Shown in pieces: positions 7,763-15,872 of a DNA stretch of 33,438 bases. This DNA is from Acidobacteriota bacterium (GTDB taxonomy: Bacteria; Acidobacteriota; Terriglobia; Terriglobales; Acidobacteriaceae), in the NCBI GenBank assembly GCA_019243475.1, contig JAFAUE010000075.1, forward strand, positions 1 to 33,438. The letters run 5' to 3'. How positions within the stretch are numbered: position 1 is the stretch's first letter; every line of letters begins with the position of its first letter. The notes below the pieces were generated by a model, which was given only the letters and a program-made list of their open reading frames with translations, had not been told where the DNA came from and ran no database searches. The position numbers and the translations under genes are program-made.

Positions 7763-9436
7763 TTAGCCATTCCCAACTGGAAATGGCTCTGAAGATCCGA
7801 TCTCCTGTTCTGAGGAGAGGCGAAGCACGCGCTTGGTCTGCACCGGCGGCGCATGGAGGACATAATCCATAAACGCCCGGATTGCGGTCGCGCCATCTTT
7901 GTATCCTTGTTCGATCGCGGGGCGCGCAATCCTGCCGTCGAAATCAAGCAGCGTCGCGGCCAGAGGAGCATCCGGACGAATCGTGAATGCCTTTAAGTAG
8001 CGGTAGGTGTGCGCTCCGATTTCCAGGATGATCTCCTCGGGCCGCCATCCCATTCTCGATGCGTAGCTCTCGCAGATCTGGTTCACACTCTGCACGACTC
8101 GCAAGTCGGCGATTACATTTCTCGACATCAGAATGTCAAACGCCCGCATGCCTACGTCGAGGAATGTCTTTATTTTGGGTACGACCTCCTGAGCCGGATC
8201 CACGGTGATGAGAAAGACCACGTCTGCACCCAGACGGATCGCAGGCGTAATGGGCTGCTTGGCTACCAGGCCCCCGTCCGACCACAGCCCGCCGTGCATT
8301 CTTACCGGTTCATACGCCATCGGGAACGCTGACGACGCAATCACCGCTCGAATCAAGTCATGCGCGTGTTCAAAATGGGAACGAATGAACTCTGCATCGA
8401 CTCCCGGATCGTTTGCAACCTCATGGAGTTTCTTGTTGATGAAGTACTTTTCCCGTCCCGTGTAAAGTTCAGCCGCAGTCATCACCAAACGAATCGGGGA
8501 TCGGCGCAGTCGACGCTGGTGAATTCTGCGCTTGAGAAAACGCGTGCGCTCGTAGTTCTGGAAGAGGCCGGAATCGAGCGGCGATTTCAGAATCTTGTGG
8601 CTGAATAGGCTGATGCGGTTACGCAATAGCGACCAGAGTAAAAGCAGGGAAAGCGCGGTCACGCTTAAAGCGATCGAGCTGCCGGTCGTGAGCATGAAAA
8701 CCGGCGTCGCCTTGAAATGCACATGCGTGGTGATCAATACCCAGAATAAGAAACCGAGAATGATGGCATTCGCAATCAGGGATGAAATCAGCTTCTTTTT
8801 CTCCGGCATCCAGCGATTGCGTCCGAGAAGATGCAGCAGCACGTAGTACGCATAGGAAAGTTCTGTGTAGGAGAAGAGCACACTTAGACCGGCGGCGCCC
8901 AGTAGCAGCCAGGTCAGCAATGGCGTGTCCTGGTGAAAGAAGATTCCGAAGCGATGCATCAGATCAGCGGCCGCATTGCCGAAGCCTGCAGTCGCGGCGA
9001 TGAGTCCGGCCAGAATAATGATGTACCGCGACCAGTCGATTCCCACCGTAGCTGGCGTTAGATCGAGCCAGCCTTGAACCAGGGGCTCGGCATTGCCCAC
9101 ATATCCACGTCCGTGCGCTGCATACGAGGCGGCGTTGATTGCGCCAATCGAGGTCGAGGTAAGGATGTGGCTGGGAAGATGGGCATCCTGGAAGGCCAGT
9201 AAAACGCCTGCCTCGTAGGCGCCGCGCGCTCCGCCTCCAGACAACACGACCGCGATGCGTCCGGGGAATCGCTTCCACAGCCTGGCGACATCGTCCGGCA
9301 GGCTGGCACGGAACCGCTGGCGCTCCTCCTGGAGCAAATTGCTGAATTCCTGATGGATTTCGATGCAGGAAGGATATCGCGAAAATGCATTGAAAACATT
9401 GGTTAATCCGGTACCTGAGCAGGCGGGTGTGAGCAA
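7763..9436 (-). CDS. Patatin-like phospholipase with inserted transmembrane region
   Basis: This minus-strand frame gives 557 residues from a TTG at 9436; no ATG or GTG precedes the conserved domain, and no clear ribosome site is seen, so the start is uncertain. Patatin features are the oxyanion-loop motif SGGGARGAYEAGVL (near residue 66), a nucleophile motif TSTSIGAIN with Ser96, and the dyad aspartate in LWSDGGLVAKQP. The nucleophile elbow reads S-x-S-x-G instead of the usual G-x-S-x-G. Between the serine and the aspartate about 150 residues of hydrophobic sequence form roughly four membrane helices, so the catalytic domain is interrupted by a membrane insert. The family hydrolyses acyl esters of lipids. 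It stands alone, divergent from the imuA cassette and convergent with the receiver-like gene. Confidence 0.85.
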   Translation of the reverse strand: MLTPACSGTGLTNVFNAFSRYPSCIEIHQEFSNLLQEERQRFRASLPDDVARLWKRFPGRIAVVLSGGGARGAYEAGVLLAFQDAHLPSHILTSTSIGAINAASYAAHGRGYVGNAEPLVQGWLDLTPATVGIDWSRYIIILAGLIAATAGFGNAAADLMHRFGIFFHQDTPLLTWLLLGAAGLSVLFSYTELSYAYYVLLHLLGRNRWMPEKKKLISSLIANAIILGFLFWVLITTHVHFKATPVFMLTTGSSIALSVTALSLLLLWSLLRNRISLFSHKILKSPLDSGLFQNYERTRFLKRRIHQRRLRRSPIRLVMTAAELYTGREKYFINKKLHEVANDPGVDAEFIRSHFEHAHDLIRAVIASSAFPMAYEPVRMHGGLWSDGGLVAKQPITPAIRLGADVVFLITVDPAQEVVPKIKTFLDVGMRAFDILMSRNVIADLRVVQSVNQICESYASRMGWRPEEIILEIGAHTYRYLKAFTIRPDAPLAATLLDFDGRIARPAIEQGYKDGATAIRAFMDYVLHAPPVQTKRVLRLSSEQEIGSSEPFPVGNG

Positions 9437-9514
9437 ATACGGAAGTACTGGGCTTGAGAATCAAGCGACTACGAAGTTCTTAAAAAGAAGAGCAAATCAT
9501 TCACAAAAGGTCTC

Positions 9515-9543
9515 TTGACAAGCTGGTTTGAGAAGCAGAGAAT
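9515..9543 (+). promoter_or_regulatory. Candidate promoter of the imuA-imuB-dnaE2 cassette
   Basis: A perfect TTGACA at 9515-9520 is followed after 17 bp by GAGAAT (9538-9543, four of six matches to TATAAT). It lies about 50 nt upstream of the imuA ATG in the divergent intergenic region. A small perfect hairpin, GCTTGA/TCAAGC, is at 9452-9466. I looked for CTGT-N8-ACAG and GAAC-N4-GTTC LexA-type operators here and found none, so SOS control cannot be claimed from the sequence. Confidence 0.45.
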
Positions 9544-9593
9544 CCTATCCACGTTAGGCGAAAATAAAGCGAAAGCAGCTGGATGGATTTCGC

Positions 9594-10508
9594 ATGCTGA
9601 ATCTTGCTTCTGACCTGCGCAGCCGCGTAGAAGCGGCCCTTGAACATCGCATTCCCCACGCTCTTACTCCGATCCAGAGAACGACCCCGGAACTGATGCC
9701 GACCGGCATTGGATCTGTGGACACGCTCACTGGAGGAATTCCCTTGGGATGTCTCACAGAAATTTGCGGTACGGAATCTTCCGGTCGCACCAGCGTGCTC
9801 ATGGCAATCATCGCGCAATCTATGCGCCGAGGAGAGATATGCGCGCTGGTGGATGCGAGCGATGCCTTCGATCCGCAGTCGGCAACCAATGCAGGAGTGG
9901 AGTTGGAAAAGCTTCTATGGGTGCGATGTGGACGCGTGAATTTGGACGATAGTACGCGATCAGCCAGGATTGAGTCGGCGCTCAAATGTACAGATCTCCT
10001 TCTGCAGGCTGGGGGATTTGGGCTTGTGGTGCTCGATCTGGCCGATACTCCTGTTTCGGCAGCGCGGCGTATTCCGCTTACAACGTGGTTTCGTTTTCGT
10101 CGCGCAGTGGAACATACAAAGACTGCGCTGGTCGTTCTTGAAGAACAACCCCACGCTAAAAGCTGCGCCTCGCTGGTAATGGAGTTTACTGTGGCGCAAT
10201 CCACCTGGACTGAGGCCGCGGAGCAACGCGGAACAATTATTGGCGTTCACGGAGATGCGCTGGAGGGAGTCTCCTTTCGCGTGACTTCCCAGGGTGTGGC
10301 TGTTCCGTTTGAGAGGCCGGCATCTTCCTTTGAAACTCCGCAGCGCTGGAATACCCCGCGCCTGCTCAGCGCTATGCATGTCCATCTACAAGTGATGCGC
10401 TCACGTGGTTTGCGCGAGATGCAAAAGTTCCCAGCACAATCAGAACGTGTGCATTCGCAGCTTCTAAGCTGCTCAGCTTCTGAACCGCTGGCAGGCCTAG
10501 AGGCTTAG
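9594..10508 (+). CDS. imuA: ImuA-like RecA-fold accessory protein of the mutasome
   Basis: This 304-residue protein matches the ImuA/RecA-like layout: an N-terminal helix (LRSRVEAALEHRI), then MPTGIGSVDTLTGGIPLGCLTEICG, and a P-loop-like GTESSGRTSVL near residue 63. In RecA the P-loop has lysine (GPESSGKT); here arginine replaces it, so ATP hydrolysis may be impaired or altered. Walker-B-like hydrophobic strand: GLVVLDLADTP. The remainder resembles a divergent RecA core without the DNA-binding C-terminus. Known ImuA-type proteins work with ImuB and DnaE2 in damage-induced mutagenesis, and those genes follow directly. The ATG at 9594 gives a sensible N-terminus. The stop codon lies inside a strong inverted repeat (10459-10521). 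Confidence 0.82.
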   Translation: MLNLASDLRSRVEAALEHRIPHALTPIQRTTPELMPTGIGSVDTLTGGIPLGCLTEICGTESSGRTSVLMAIIAQSMRRGEICALVDASDAFDPQSATNAGVELEKLLWVRCGRVNLDDSTRSARIESALKCTDLLLQAGGFGLVVLDLADTPVSAARRIPLTTWFRFRRAVEHTKTALVVLEEQPHAKSCASLVMEFTVAQSTWTEAAEQRGTIIGVHGDALEGVSFRVTSQGVAVPFERPASSFETPQRWNTPRLLSAMHVHLQVMRSRGLREMQKFPAQSERVHSQLLSCSASEPLAGLEA

Positions 10509-10521
10509 CAGCTTAGAAGCT
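10459..10521. repeat. 15-bp perfect inverted repeat spanning the imuA stop codon
   Basis: AGCTTCTAAGCTGCT at 10459-10473 is exactly repeated in reverse complement at 10507-10521, separated by 33 nt. After one mismatch the pairing continues with three or four more base pairs toward the loop. The second arm contains the last two bases of the imuA stop codon (10506-10508) and ends 17 nt before the imuB ATG. No T-run follows, so a classical terminator is unlikely. An mRNA hairpin that stabilises the imuA part or limits imuB translation is possible. Confidence 0.75.
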
Positions 10522-10538
10522 TCTTCCGATTGCCGCTT

Positions 10539-12101
10539 ATGTTCGCCTGTATCTACGTTCCTGATTTTCCTGCGCAAGCGTTGACGCGCGTCTCGCCTGA
10601 ACTGCGCGATCAAGCCATCGCTGTACTCGACGGAACGCCGCCGCTGCTCACGGTGATTGCTGCTAATCCTCGTGCGCGCGACATGGGAATTCAGGTTTCC
10701 ATGACCAAATTGCACGCCGAAGCTTGCGCGGGTCTGCAATTGCTCCGCCGCTCCTTGCTGCAGGAAGCCGCAGCGCATGACGCCTTACTGGACTCAGCCA
10801 GCAGTTTCTCTCCGCGCGTAGAAGACACGCAATTGCGCACCCCAGGCAGTCATCTTCCCGGCGACACCATCATCCTCGATATCTCCGGCCTCAATCGCCT
10901 GCTGGGGTCTGCAGCAAAGATTGCACATGAGATTTTCTCTGCCGTTTCCAAAATGGGACTCATTGCAAATGTTGCCATTGCCGACAATCCCGATGCCGCC
11001 ATGCATCTGGCACGTGGCTTCCTCGGCGTGACCGTGGCTGCACCGGGAACGGAAGCGCGGCGCCTGGCGACATTGCCTGTCACTCTGCTCGGGGCTGCAC
11101 CGGCAATGCTGGAGACCCTGGAAAGCTGGGGCATCCATGATTTTGGCTCACTGGCGGCTTTGCCCGAAGTGGCACTGAGTCAGCGGCTCGGACAAGAAGG
11201 CCTGCGTCTGCAAAAGCTCGCATGCGGAAGCACGCGGCGTACGCTCGTGCCCGCTGAGATGCCGCTCAAATTCGAAGAAACATTCGAGCTTGAAGATGCG
11301 CTTGAACTCCTTGAGCCACTGGCTTTCCTTTTGAATCGCATGTTGGAGCAGATATGCGCCCGCTTGCTGGCGCGCTCTCTTGCTGCCAACGAGATGCGTC
11401 TCGCGCTGGAGTTGACCGGTTATGAAGATCAATCGGCCGCCGAGCAGGAGGCGAGAAAAACGGCATACGAACGTACCTTCCAGTTTCCTGTACCGATGCA
11501 GGATTGCCGGACATTCCTCAAACTTTTGCAGCTTGATCTCGCTGCACATCCGCCGGGTGGGCCGGTAAAGAAGATTTTGCTCGCCGCCAAAGCTGTTCCA
11601 CCACGCTTTGCCCAGTCTGGATTATTTCTCCCGCAAGGACCTGCGCCGGAACGGCTGGAGCTTACGCTGGCACGCATTCGCGGCATTGTCGGCGACGAGC
11701 GCGTAGGTTCACCCGAATTGCTCGACACGCACGCCCCGGAAGGGTTTCGCATGAGGTCGTTTCATTCGAACAATTCCACCTCAAAAGGCGCGAAGGACGT
11801 GACACCCGGTTCTGTTCGTGGATCTTCACGCACGGCGATGCGCATCTTTCGCCCACCGCTTCAAACAAAAGTTCAACTGAAGCAGGGAATGCCGTCGCGC
11901 CTATTTCTACATGGTCAGAGGCATCAAGTTACCGCTGCAGCAGGACCATGGCGCAGGAGTGGTGGATGGTGGACGGAACACGGCTGGACCCGCGACGAAT
12001 GGGATCTCGAACTTCGCACCAATGAAACTTCTCCTGTCTTGGTGCGGGTGTACCGGGATTTGACCTCGGCGAAATGGTTTGTAGAAGGGAGCTTTGACTA
12101 A
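10539..12101 (+). CDS. imuB: ImuB, catalytically degenerate Y-family polymerase-like protein
   Basis: The start at ATG 10539 gives the typical N-terminus MFACIYVPDFPAQAL; an in-frame TTG at 10530 is less likely. About 520 residues. The Y-family palm and helix-hairpin-helix regions are recognisable, for example IANVAIADNPDAAMHLARG and LESWGIHDFGSLAALPEVALSQRLG. The metal-binding acidic residues are degenerate: the first motif reads IYVPDF and the second ILDISGL rather than a SxDE motif. This is the hallmark of ImuB, which acts as an adaptor linking the beta clamp, ImuA and DnaE2 rather than as a polymerase. The C-terminal part after about residue 390 is less conserved and ends with a WxLRTNETSPVLVRVYRD block common in this family. 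It lies between imuA and dnaE2, as in other mutasome cassettes. Confidence 0.9.
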   Translation: MFACIYVPDFPAQALTRVSPELRDQAIAVLDGTPPLLTVIAANPRARDMGIQVSMTKLHAEACAGLQLLRRSLLQEAAAHDALLDSASSFSPRVEDTQLRTPGSHLPGDTIILDISGLNRLLGSAAKIAHEIFSAVSKMGLIANVAIADNPDAAMHLARGFLGVTVAAPGTEARRLATLPVTLLGAAPAMLETLESWGIHDFGSLAALPEVALSQRLGQEGLRLQKLACGSTRRTLVPAEMPLKFEETFELEDALELLEPLAFLLNRMLEQICARLLARSLAANEMRLALELTGYEDQSAAEQEARKTAYERTFQFPVPMQDCRTFLKLLQLDLAAHPPGGPVKKILLAAKAVPPRFAQSGLFLPQGPAPERLELTLARIRGIVGDERVGSPELLDTHAPEGFRMRSFHSNNSTSKGAKDVTPGSVRGSSRTAMRIFRPPLQTKVQLKQGMPSRLFLHGQRHQVTAAAGPWRRSGGWWTEHGWTRDEWDLELRTNETSPVLVRVYRDLTSAKWFVEGSFD

Positions 12102-12105
12102 GCCT

Positions 12106-12251
12106 TTTTCACCACGGAGGCACGGAGAACACGAGGAGAAAAATAGAAAAGGTCTTATGACCAATATTTAACGTCAGTGGCACACATCGCTCGTCGCCAT
12201 ATCCCAAGCCATTTTTTTGTCCTCTGGCTCTCCGTGCCTCCGTGGTGAAAA
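12106..12251. repeat. Palindromic intergenic repeat with 23-bp perfect arms (imuB-dnaE2 junction)
   Basis: The arm at 12106-12128 (starts TTTTCACCACGG, ends CACGGAGA) is an exact reverse complement of 12229-12251. Flanking bases continue imperfectly: GAGGAGAAAAA on one side, and TTTTTTTGTCCTC on the other. The 100-nt interior is AT-rich and holds a small GGTC/GACC hairpin. The CACCACGGAGGCACGGAGA motif resembles a dispersed intergenic element I associate with many bacterial genomes; this is from memory and not a search. The right arm ends 10 nt before the dnaE2 ATG, so the element supplies the 5' leader of dnaE2. Confidence 0.85.
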
Positions 12252-12261
12252 GCTTTTGCCC

Positions 12262-15200
12262 ATGTACATCGAACTACACGCGCGCTCCGCTTTTAGCTTT
12301 CTCGAAGGCGCATCCTTGCCGGAAGCGCTGATAGCGGTCTGCGCCGAGTACGGCATGCCGGCGATGGCATTGCTCGACCGCAATGGTGTTTACGGCGCGC
12401 CACGCTTTCATCTTGCTGCGCAGAAAAATAAGCTGTATGCCCATATCGGCGCGGAAGTCACAGTCGATGACACGCTATTCGGCGAAGCCGGTCCGGCGCG
12501 TTATCCGCTATTGGCTGAATCGCGCGCTGGATATCAAAACCTCTGCCATCTGATTACCCGCACCAAGCTGCGCGCCAAAAAAGAAGAGAGCACTGCGCAC
12601 CTCGAAGAACTCGAAGAGCACGCTTCGGGACTTGTCTGCCTTACTGGTGGCGAAGACGGCCCTCTGGCAGAAGCGCTCATGCGCGGCGGTTACAACGAAG
12701 GCGTGCGCACTGTTGAGTGCCTCACGCGCATCTTCGGCCGGCAGAATGTCTTTGTCGAACTGCAGCGGCATTTTGATCGCCGCGAGGAAGCGCGCAATCA
12801 GGCGGCAGTGGCCATCGCGCGGACACTGGGGCTTCCCATTCTGGCAACCAATGGCGTGTCCTATGCCACTGCGGCAGATCGCGAAGTGCTAGATGTCTTT
12901 ACTTGCATTCGTCATCACCGGCAACTGGAGAATGCCGGACGTCTGCTGTCGATCAACTCCGAACGCTTCATCCGCACTCCTGCGGAGATGGAACAGCTGT
13001 TCGCCGATTTGCCGGAAGCAATTGCCAACACGGCGGAGCTCTCCCGGCGACTGACATTTTCTCTGGAAGATCTAGGGTACGAGTTCCCCAAATATCCCGT
13101 CCCGGAAGGGGAAACGATGATGTCGTTCCTGCGCGAGCGCGCGCGGGAAGGAGCGCAGCATCGCTACGGGCACAAACCTGCTGAACTGCGGCAACGCGCG
13201 CAAAAGCAGATCGAGCGCGAGTTGGCGCTGATCGAGAAGCTCGACTTGCCCGGCTACTTCCTTATCGTTTGGGACATCGTTCGCTTCTGCAGCGAGCAGC
13301 GCATTCTGGTTCAGGGACGCGGTTCTGCAGCCAACAGCGCAGTTTGCTACGCGCTGGGCATTACTGCCGTCGATCCGGTTGGCATGGAGCTGCTGTTTGA
13401 GCGTTTTCTCTCCGAACAGCGGGGGGAGATGCCGGACATTGATCTCGATCTTCCCAGCGGAGATCAGCGCGAGCGCGTGATCCAGCACGTTTACGCCAAA
13501 TACGGAGCGCATGGCGCTGCGATGACAGCCAATGTGATTACGTATCGCGGACGCTCGGCCGCGCGTGAAGTAGGGAAGTCACTGGGCTTCGATGTTGAGA
13601 CGCTCGATCGCCTCTCGGCGCTAGTGGGCTCCTGGGAATGGCGCGGCCCGACTGACACCATGGAGCATCAGTTTCGCCAGGCAGGATTCGATCTGCGCCA
13701 TCCGCGCATCGCTAAGTTTCTCGACCTCGCGCTGCGCGTGCAGGACCTGCCGCGCCATCTCGGACAACATTCAGGCGGCATGGTGGTCTGCCAGGGACAG
13801 CTCAGCTCGGTAGTGCCGCTGGAGCCCGCGAGCATGCCCGGCCGCGTTGTCGTGCAATGGGACAAGGACGATTGTGCCGACCTGAACCTTATCAAGATCG
13901 ATCTGCTCGGTCTGGGCATGATGGCTGTGCTGGAAGACTGCATCGAACTTATCCCGCAGCACTACGGAGACAAAATCGATCTTGCGCTTCTTCCTCAAGA
14001 CGACGCGCCGGTGTATTGCGCTCTGCAAAAGGCCGATACCGTCGGCCTGTTTCAGGTAGAAAGCCGCGCGCAGATGGCCGCTCTTCCGCGCAATGCTCCA
14101 AAATCTTTCTACGACATCGTGATCCAGGTCGCCATCATCCGCCCCGGTCCCATTGTGGGAAAGATGATGAATCCATTCTTAAAACGCCGGCAAAACCTCG
14201 AGCCCGTGCGTTATGCCCATCCCTCACTGGAGCCGGTATTGAAGCGCACGCTGGGCGTGCCTCTGTTCCAGGAACAGCTGCTGCGTATGGCCATGGTGGT
14301 AGCCAACTTTACCGGCGGGGAAGCTGAGGAGTTGCGTCGTGCGATGGGCAATAAGCGCTCGCAAGCAAAGATGGCCGCCATCGAGTCGCGCCTGCGCAGT
14401 GGAATGACGGCCAATGGCATCACCCAGGCCGCGCAGGACGAAATTGTGCAGTCGATCGTCTCTTTTGCGTTATATGGATTCCCAGAATCGCACGCTGCCA
14501 GCTTCGCTCTGCTCGCCTATGCCAGCGCATATATCAAATGCCACTATCTGGCGGCCTTCACGGCGGCGCTGCTGAACAACCAGCCGATGGGCTTTTATCA
14601 CCCGTCGACTCTGGTCAAAGACGCCCAGCGGCATGGCTTGCGCATTCGTCCAATCGACATCACGCGTTCCTCCTGGCCATGTACCCTGGAATGCGAATGC
14701 TGCGAAGATGTCGGCCCGCACAATCGCCCAGACTGCAAGATCACTCTGCGCATGGGTTTACGCTACGTGCGCGGGCTGCGCGAGGAAGCCGCCCAGGCAC
14801 TCGTGCGAGAGCGCAGCGTGAAGCCGTTTGCTTCGGTTGACGATCTCGCTCGTCGCGTTCCTGAACTCAGGCGCAATGAGCTGACCATGTTGGCGCAGAT
14901 CGGCGCGCTAAACAGGATTGGGAGCAGCTTTCATGAAACGCAACACTTCGGCCGCGCCGAAGACGATTTTTCTTTTCTGACGGAAGCCCCGTGCTCTAGC
15001 ACAGGGTCGGACTTTAGTCCGATACAAAAAGACAACAAATGGGCTTCAGCCCCTGCTGCCGCTAAACAACTTCCTGCTGATGCGGGGAATCCCCAACTTC
15101 ATCGTCGCGACGCGCTTTGGCATGTCGAACGCGGCGCCTGGGTAGAAGGTCCTTTACTGCAAAGCGTTACCGAACCTGATTCGCCTTCCCCCCTCGCACA

Positions 15201-15618
15201 GATGACCGCGGAAGAACGCTTGATTGCCGATTATCAGGGGACGGGACTCACCGTGGGCCCTCATCCCATGGTTTATCGCCGAGAGGAGATGAACCGGATG
15301 AGAGTCATCCAGGCAATCGATCTCCCCCATCTAAGACACGGACAATGGACACGAATCGCGGGCTGCGTGATCGCACGCCAGCGCCCCGGGACCGCTAACG
15401 GCTTCATTTTTCTCAGCCTCGAGGACGAAACCGGCATCTCCAACGCGATCATCACGCCTGATCTCTACGATCAGAATCGCCTTCTGGTGATTCACGAGCG
15501 CTTTCTGCTAATCGAGGGAATTCTGCAGAATGTCGAGAACGTGATCTCAGTGAAAGCGCACCGGGTAAGCAGACTGGAAGTGACCGCTGCTGAGACAAGA
15601 TCGCACGACTTCCACTAA
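12262..15618 (+). CDS. dnaE2: Error-prone DNA polymerase III alpha subunit DnaE2
   Basis: Start at ATG 12262 gives MYIELHARSAFSFLEGAS, the normal N-terminus of the PHP domain; the frame continues upstream only through repeat sequence. About 1118 residues, somewhat longer than the usual 1030-1080. The PHP metal motif H-x-H is altered to HAR, in line with loss of proofreading in DnaE2. The polymerase core contains QGRGSAANSAVCYALGIT and the catalytic PDIDLDLPSGDQRE. Then come the QVAIIRPGPIVGKMMNPF and LYGFPESHAASFALLAYAS blocks and helix-hairpin-helix motifs. A C-terminal OB-fold (about residues 1020-1100) ends in SHDFH, typical of the family. An in-frame palindromic repeat (14983-15052) lies in the linker before the OB-fold. 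It performs translesion synthesis together with ImuA and ImuB. Confidence 0.95.
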   Translation: MYIELHARSAFSFLEGASLPEALIAVCAEYGMPAMALLDRNGVYGAPRFHLAAQKNKLYAHIGAEVTVDDTLFGEAGPARYPLLAESRAGYQNLCHLITRTKLRAKKEESTAHLEELEEHASGLVCLTGGEDGPLAEALMRGGYNEGVRTVECLTRIFGRQNVFVELQRHFDRREEARNQAAVAIARTLGLPILATNGVSYATAADREVLDVFTCIRHHRQLENAGRLLSINSERFIRTPAEMEQLFADLPEAIANTAELSRRLTFSLEDLGYEFPKYPVPEGETMMSFLRERAREGAQHRYGHKPAELRQRAQKQIERELALIEKLDLPGYFLIVWDIVRFCSEQRILVQGRGSAANSAVCYALGITAVDPVGMELLFERFLSEQRGEMPDIDLDLPSGDQRERVIQHVYAKYGAHGAAMTANVITYRGRSAAREVGKSLGFDVETLDRLSALVGSWEWRGPTDTMEHQFRQAGFDLRHPRIAKFLDLALRVQDLPRHLGQHSGGMVVCQGQLSSVVPLEPASMPGRVVVQWDKDDCADLNLIKIDLLGLGMMAVLEDCIELIPQHYGDKIDLALLPQDDAPVYCALQKADTVGLFQVESRAQMAALPRNAPKSFYDIVIQVAIIRPGPIVGKMMNPFLKRRQNLEPVRYAHPSLEPVLKRTLGVPLFQEQLLRMAMVVANFTGGEAEELRRAMGNKRSQAKMAAIESRLRSGMTANGITQAAQDEIVQSIVSFALYGFPESHAASFALLAYASAYIKCHYLAAFTAALLNNQPMGFYHPSTLVKDAQRHGLRIRPIDITRSSWPCTLECECCEDVGPHNRPDCKITLRMGLRYVRGLREEAAQALVRERSVKPFASVDDLARRVPELRRNELTMLAQIGALNRIGSSFHETQHFGRAEDDFSFLTEAPCSSTGSDFSPIQKDNKWASAPAAAKQLPADAGNPQLHRRDALWHVERGAWVEGPLLQSVTEPDSPSPLAQMTAEERLIADYQGTGLTVGPHPMVYRREEMNRMRVIQAIDLPHLRHGQWTRIAGCVIARQRPGTANGFIFLSLEDETGISNAIITPDLYDQNRLLVIHERFLLIEGILQNVENVISVKAHRVSRLEVTAAETRSHDFH
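14983..15052. repeat. REP-like multi-hairpin element inside the dnaE2 coding sequence
   Basis: Outer arms GAAGCCC (14983-14989) and GGGCTTC (15041-15047) are exact inverted repeats. Inside are CCCGTGCT...AGCACAGGG (14988-15006, one bulge) and the perfect palindrome TCGGACT-TT-AGTCCGA (15007-15022); GGGCT/AGCCC (15041-15052) closes the element. It is translated in frame as a Ser/Ala/Pro-rich linker between the tRNA-like hairpin-free polymerase core and the OB-fold. The composition is that of an intergenic repeat rather than of a protein domain. Confidence 0.8.
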
Positions 15619-15626
15619 GAGGTGAG

Positions 15627-15872
15627 GCGTTTGCGGGTTAAAGCGTTTCAGGATGAGGCGTTTCAAGATAAATCGTTTCAGAATAAGGCGTTTCAGAGCG
15701 GTTCGTTTCAGACAAAATCGTTCAAGAAAATCCCGTTTCCGTCACTCATGGCGAATAGTTAAGCAAAGGCTTAATACCACCCGATCTTCGCGATTTTCTC
15801 TTGAAACGATCCTCTTGAAACGATTTTCTTTGAAACGCTTTATCCTCAAACGCCTCATCCTGAAACGCTTTA
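15627..15872. repeat. Long near-palindrome of 15-nt CGTTTCA units
   Basis: The left arm has a CGTTT core beginning at 15643, 15658, 15673, 15688, 15703, 15718 and 15733, exactly every 15 nt, with an earlier unit at 15627. Units read like GCGTTTCAGGATGAG with changes mainly in the last six bases. The right arm (about 15785-15872) holds the same units in reverse orientation. The outermost 25 nt of pairing, 15639-15663 with 15848-15872, is exact; inner units pair imperfectly. The loop is about 45 nt, near 15740-15785. A frame at 15653-15931 crosses it and gives an Arg-Phe-rich repetitive product that I do not accept as a gene. This explains most of the 408-nt gap between dnaE2 and the DUF2934 gene; the rest (15873-16026) shows only a TAAAAT at 15924-15929. 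Confidence 0.9.

Noticed and set aside
9437-9593. LexA/SOS operator upstream of imuA
   Set aside because: Mutasome cassettes are often LexA-controlled, but I found neither CTGT-N8-ACAG nor GAAC-N4-GTTC here. A lineage-specific operator cannot be excluded.
12217-12261. TTG start of dnaE2 within the palindromic repeat
   Set aside because: The extra 15 residues are translated repeat sequence; the family N-terminus begins at the ATG at 12262.
15627-15872. Possible CRISPR array
   Set aside because: Units are only 15 nt long, directly abutting with no spacers of 30 nt or so, and they invert halfway. No cas genes are in the window.
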